Shown piece after piece: positions 63,324 through 64,000 of a stretch of 64,000 nucleotides of DNA. The DNA is taken from assembly GCF_003182095.1 (NCBI RefSeq), contig NZ_QGTJ01000001.1, forward strand, positions 372,001-436,000, given 5' to 3'. The position numbers and the translations under genes are program-made. The DNA comes from Plasticicumulans acidivorans (GTDB lineage Bacteria; Pseudomonadota; Gammaproteobacteria; Competibacterales; Competibacteraceae). Every line of letters begins with the position of its first letter. Positions within the stretch are counted from its first letter, which is position 1. The notes beneath the pieces were generated by a model, which was not told the origin of the DNA, did not search any database, and was given only the letters and a program-made list of their open reading frames with translations.

Positions 63324-64000
63324 TCAGGCACCCTCCGGCAAGGGGCCCAGCCGGGCGCGCCAATCGCGCAGGCATTGCTGAGCCCTTTCAAAATCAAACT
63401 CATCGATCGCTGCCAGTGCCTCACACCCCAGCGGCGCGCAGACTTCACGCAGGGTGCTCAGTGCCGTCTCGTCGAGCTCGCCGCCTGGCAGCACGTCGAG
63501 CAGCCTGTCGACGGCCGGCAGGATGCGTGCAGACGCATCCGTCGCCACCGGCGCCGCGGCCGGCATCGGCTGCGGGCTCCGGCCGAGGGCGGCGGCCACC
63601 TCATCGAAGGCCTGCTGCAGCGCGGCCAGCCACCCGGCAGCCGCGACACAGCCGCCGCGCAGCGCCTCTTCGAGAGCGGCCGCGCGCTGCTGCACCACGC
63701 CCAGCGCGAGATTGCCGGCAGTACCGCGCAGGCGATGGGCGATGGCGCGGGCGGCTTCGATATCGTCTGCGGCACAGGCCGCCTGCAGCTGCTGCAGCGC
63801 CTGCGCCGCGCCGGCGAGAAAGCGTTCGATGCCATCAACGAGCGGCGCACGATCCCCCCACAGGTGACTGCCCTGCGCCCAGTCGATCACCGCACGCATC
63901 GCCGGTGGCTCCGCCGGCTGCGCCGCGGCCTGAGCCTCGTCGGCAATCAGCACGCGCGCGATTTCCGCATCGAGCTGCGCCAGCTCCACCGGCTTGCTGA
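63324..64000 (-). CDS. Hybrid sensor kinase, C-terminal part with receiver end and Hpt domain (cut by window edge)
   Basis: The visible 224 or so residues start inside a receiver domain (SKPVELAQLDAEIARVL is its last helix), then an Hpt domain with the phospho-accepting histidine in AHRLRGTAGNLALG. The sensor, kinase core and most of the receiver lie outside the window. Such kinases pass phosphate His-Asp-His-Asp, ending on a regulator such as the RpfG-like protein, whose start is three bases past this stop. A start inside the window (GTG at 63989) is not credible as the true start because the frame is open to the edge. Confidence 0.88.
   Translation of the reverse strand, partial: SKPVELAQLDAEIARVLIADEAQAAAQPAEPPAMRAVIDWAQGSHLWGDRAPLVDGIERFLAGAAQALQQLQAACAADDIEAARAIAHRLRGTAGNLALGVVQQRAAALEEALRGGCVAAAGWLAALQQAFDEVAAALGRSPQPMPAAAPVATDASARILPAVDRLLDVLPGGELDETALSTLREVCAPLGCEALAAIDEFDFERAQQCLRDWRARLGPLPEGA

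Overview
The window looks like chromosomal DNA of a high-GC gammaproteobacterium. The lineage call rests on gene families: a complete EF-P beta-lysylation set (epmA, efp, epmB), RsmJ, the yrfG/nudE/cysQ/zapE neighbourhood and a FimX-type GGDEF/EAL protein. GTP-type PEP carboxykinase and a phasin (suggesting polyhydroxyalkanoate storage) fit groups such as Competibacteraceae/Plasticicumulans or Nevskiales/Xanthomonadales-like bacteria, but I cannot fix the genus. I see no insertion sequence, prophage, CRISPR array or rRNA operon. Almost all of the DNA is ordinary dense coding sequence; one tRNA-Leu(CAA) is present.

Layout: 0-8 kb holds hemN (cut by the window edge), prmB, a SCO1 copper chaperone, psd and two adjacent patatin/outer-membrane-barrel genes, of which the first looks catalytically dead. 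7-12 kb holds epmA and efp (minus), epmB and a FimX-like protein (plus). 12-18 kb holds htpX, queA, a small copper chaperone, a diguanylate cyclase with a nucleoside deoxyribosyltransferase, and agmatinase. 18-30 kb is a nitrate assimilation block: siroheme methyltransferase, a CysB-type regulator, gloB, nasA-nirD-nirB on the minus strand, then narK and a PP2C/kinase fusion on the plus strand. The 520-base AT-rich gap between nirB and narK carries what look like two divergent sigma-54 promoters with NtrC-like sites between them.

30-40 kb holds a NUDIX protein, a possible small RNA, a DnaA-box cluster and an FNR/Anr box in gene-free DNA, an EamA transporter, a tandem pair of M14 aspartoacylase-like enzymes, a phasin, rsmJ, a coupled olsB/olsA-like ornithine-lipid pair, an orphan GspG-like pseudopilin and an MltD-like transglycosylase. 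40-48 kb holds yrfG, nudE, cysQ, zapE, a YccA-type Bax-inhibitor protein and two amino acid:sodium symporters flanking a Rieske protein. 48-52 kb pairs PEP carboxykinase and pyruvate kinase convergently. 52-57 kb is a Fur-box-preceded Fe(III) ABC transporter and a small M50-like membrane protein. 57-64 kb holds copA-cueR, a large membrane-embedded patatin, and a two-component pair (hybrid kinase plus RpfG-like HD-GYP regulator).

Regulatory links between loci: the promoters of copA and of the distant small copper chaperone share the same 19-bp-spaced CueR-type architecture and an identical -10 hexamer, 45 kb apart. Siroheme methyltransferase probably supplies the cofactor for NirB. No single cassette stands out as a new defence or biosynthetic system. 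The least explained items are the dead-patatin/type Vd pair, the membrane patatin, the M14 tandem and the non-coding signals around 26.5, 30.4 and 31.3 kb.
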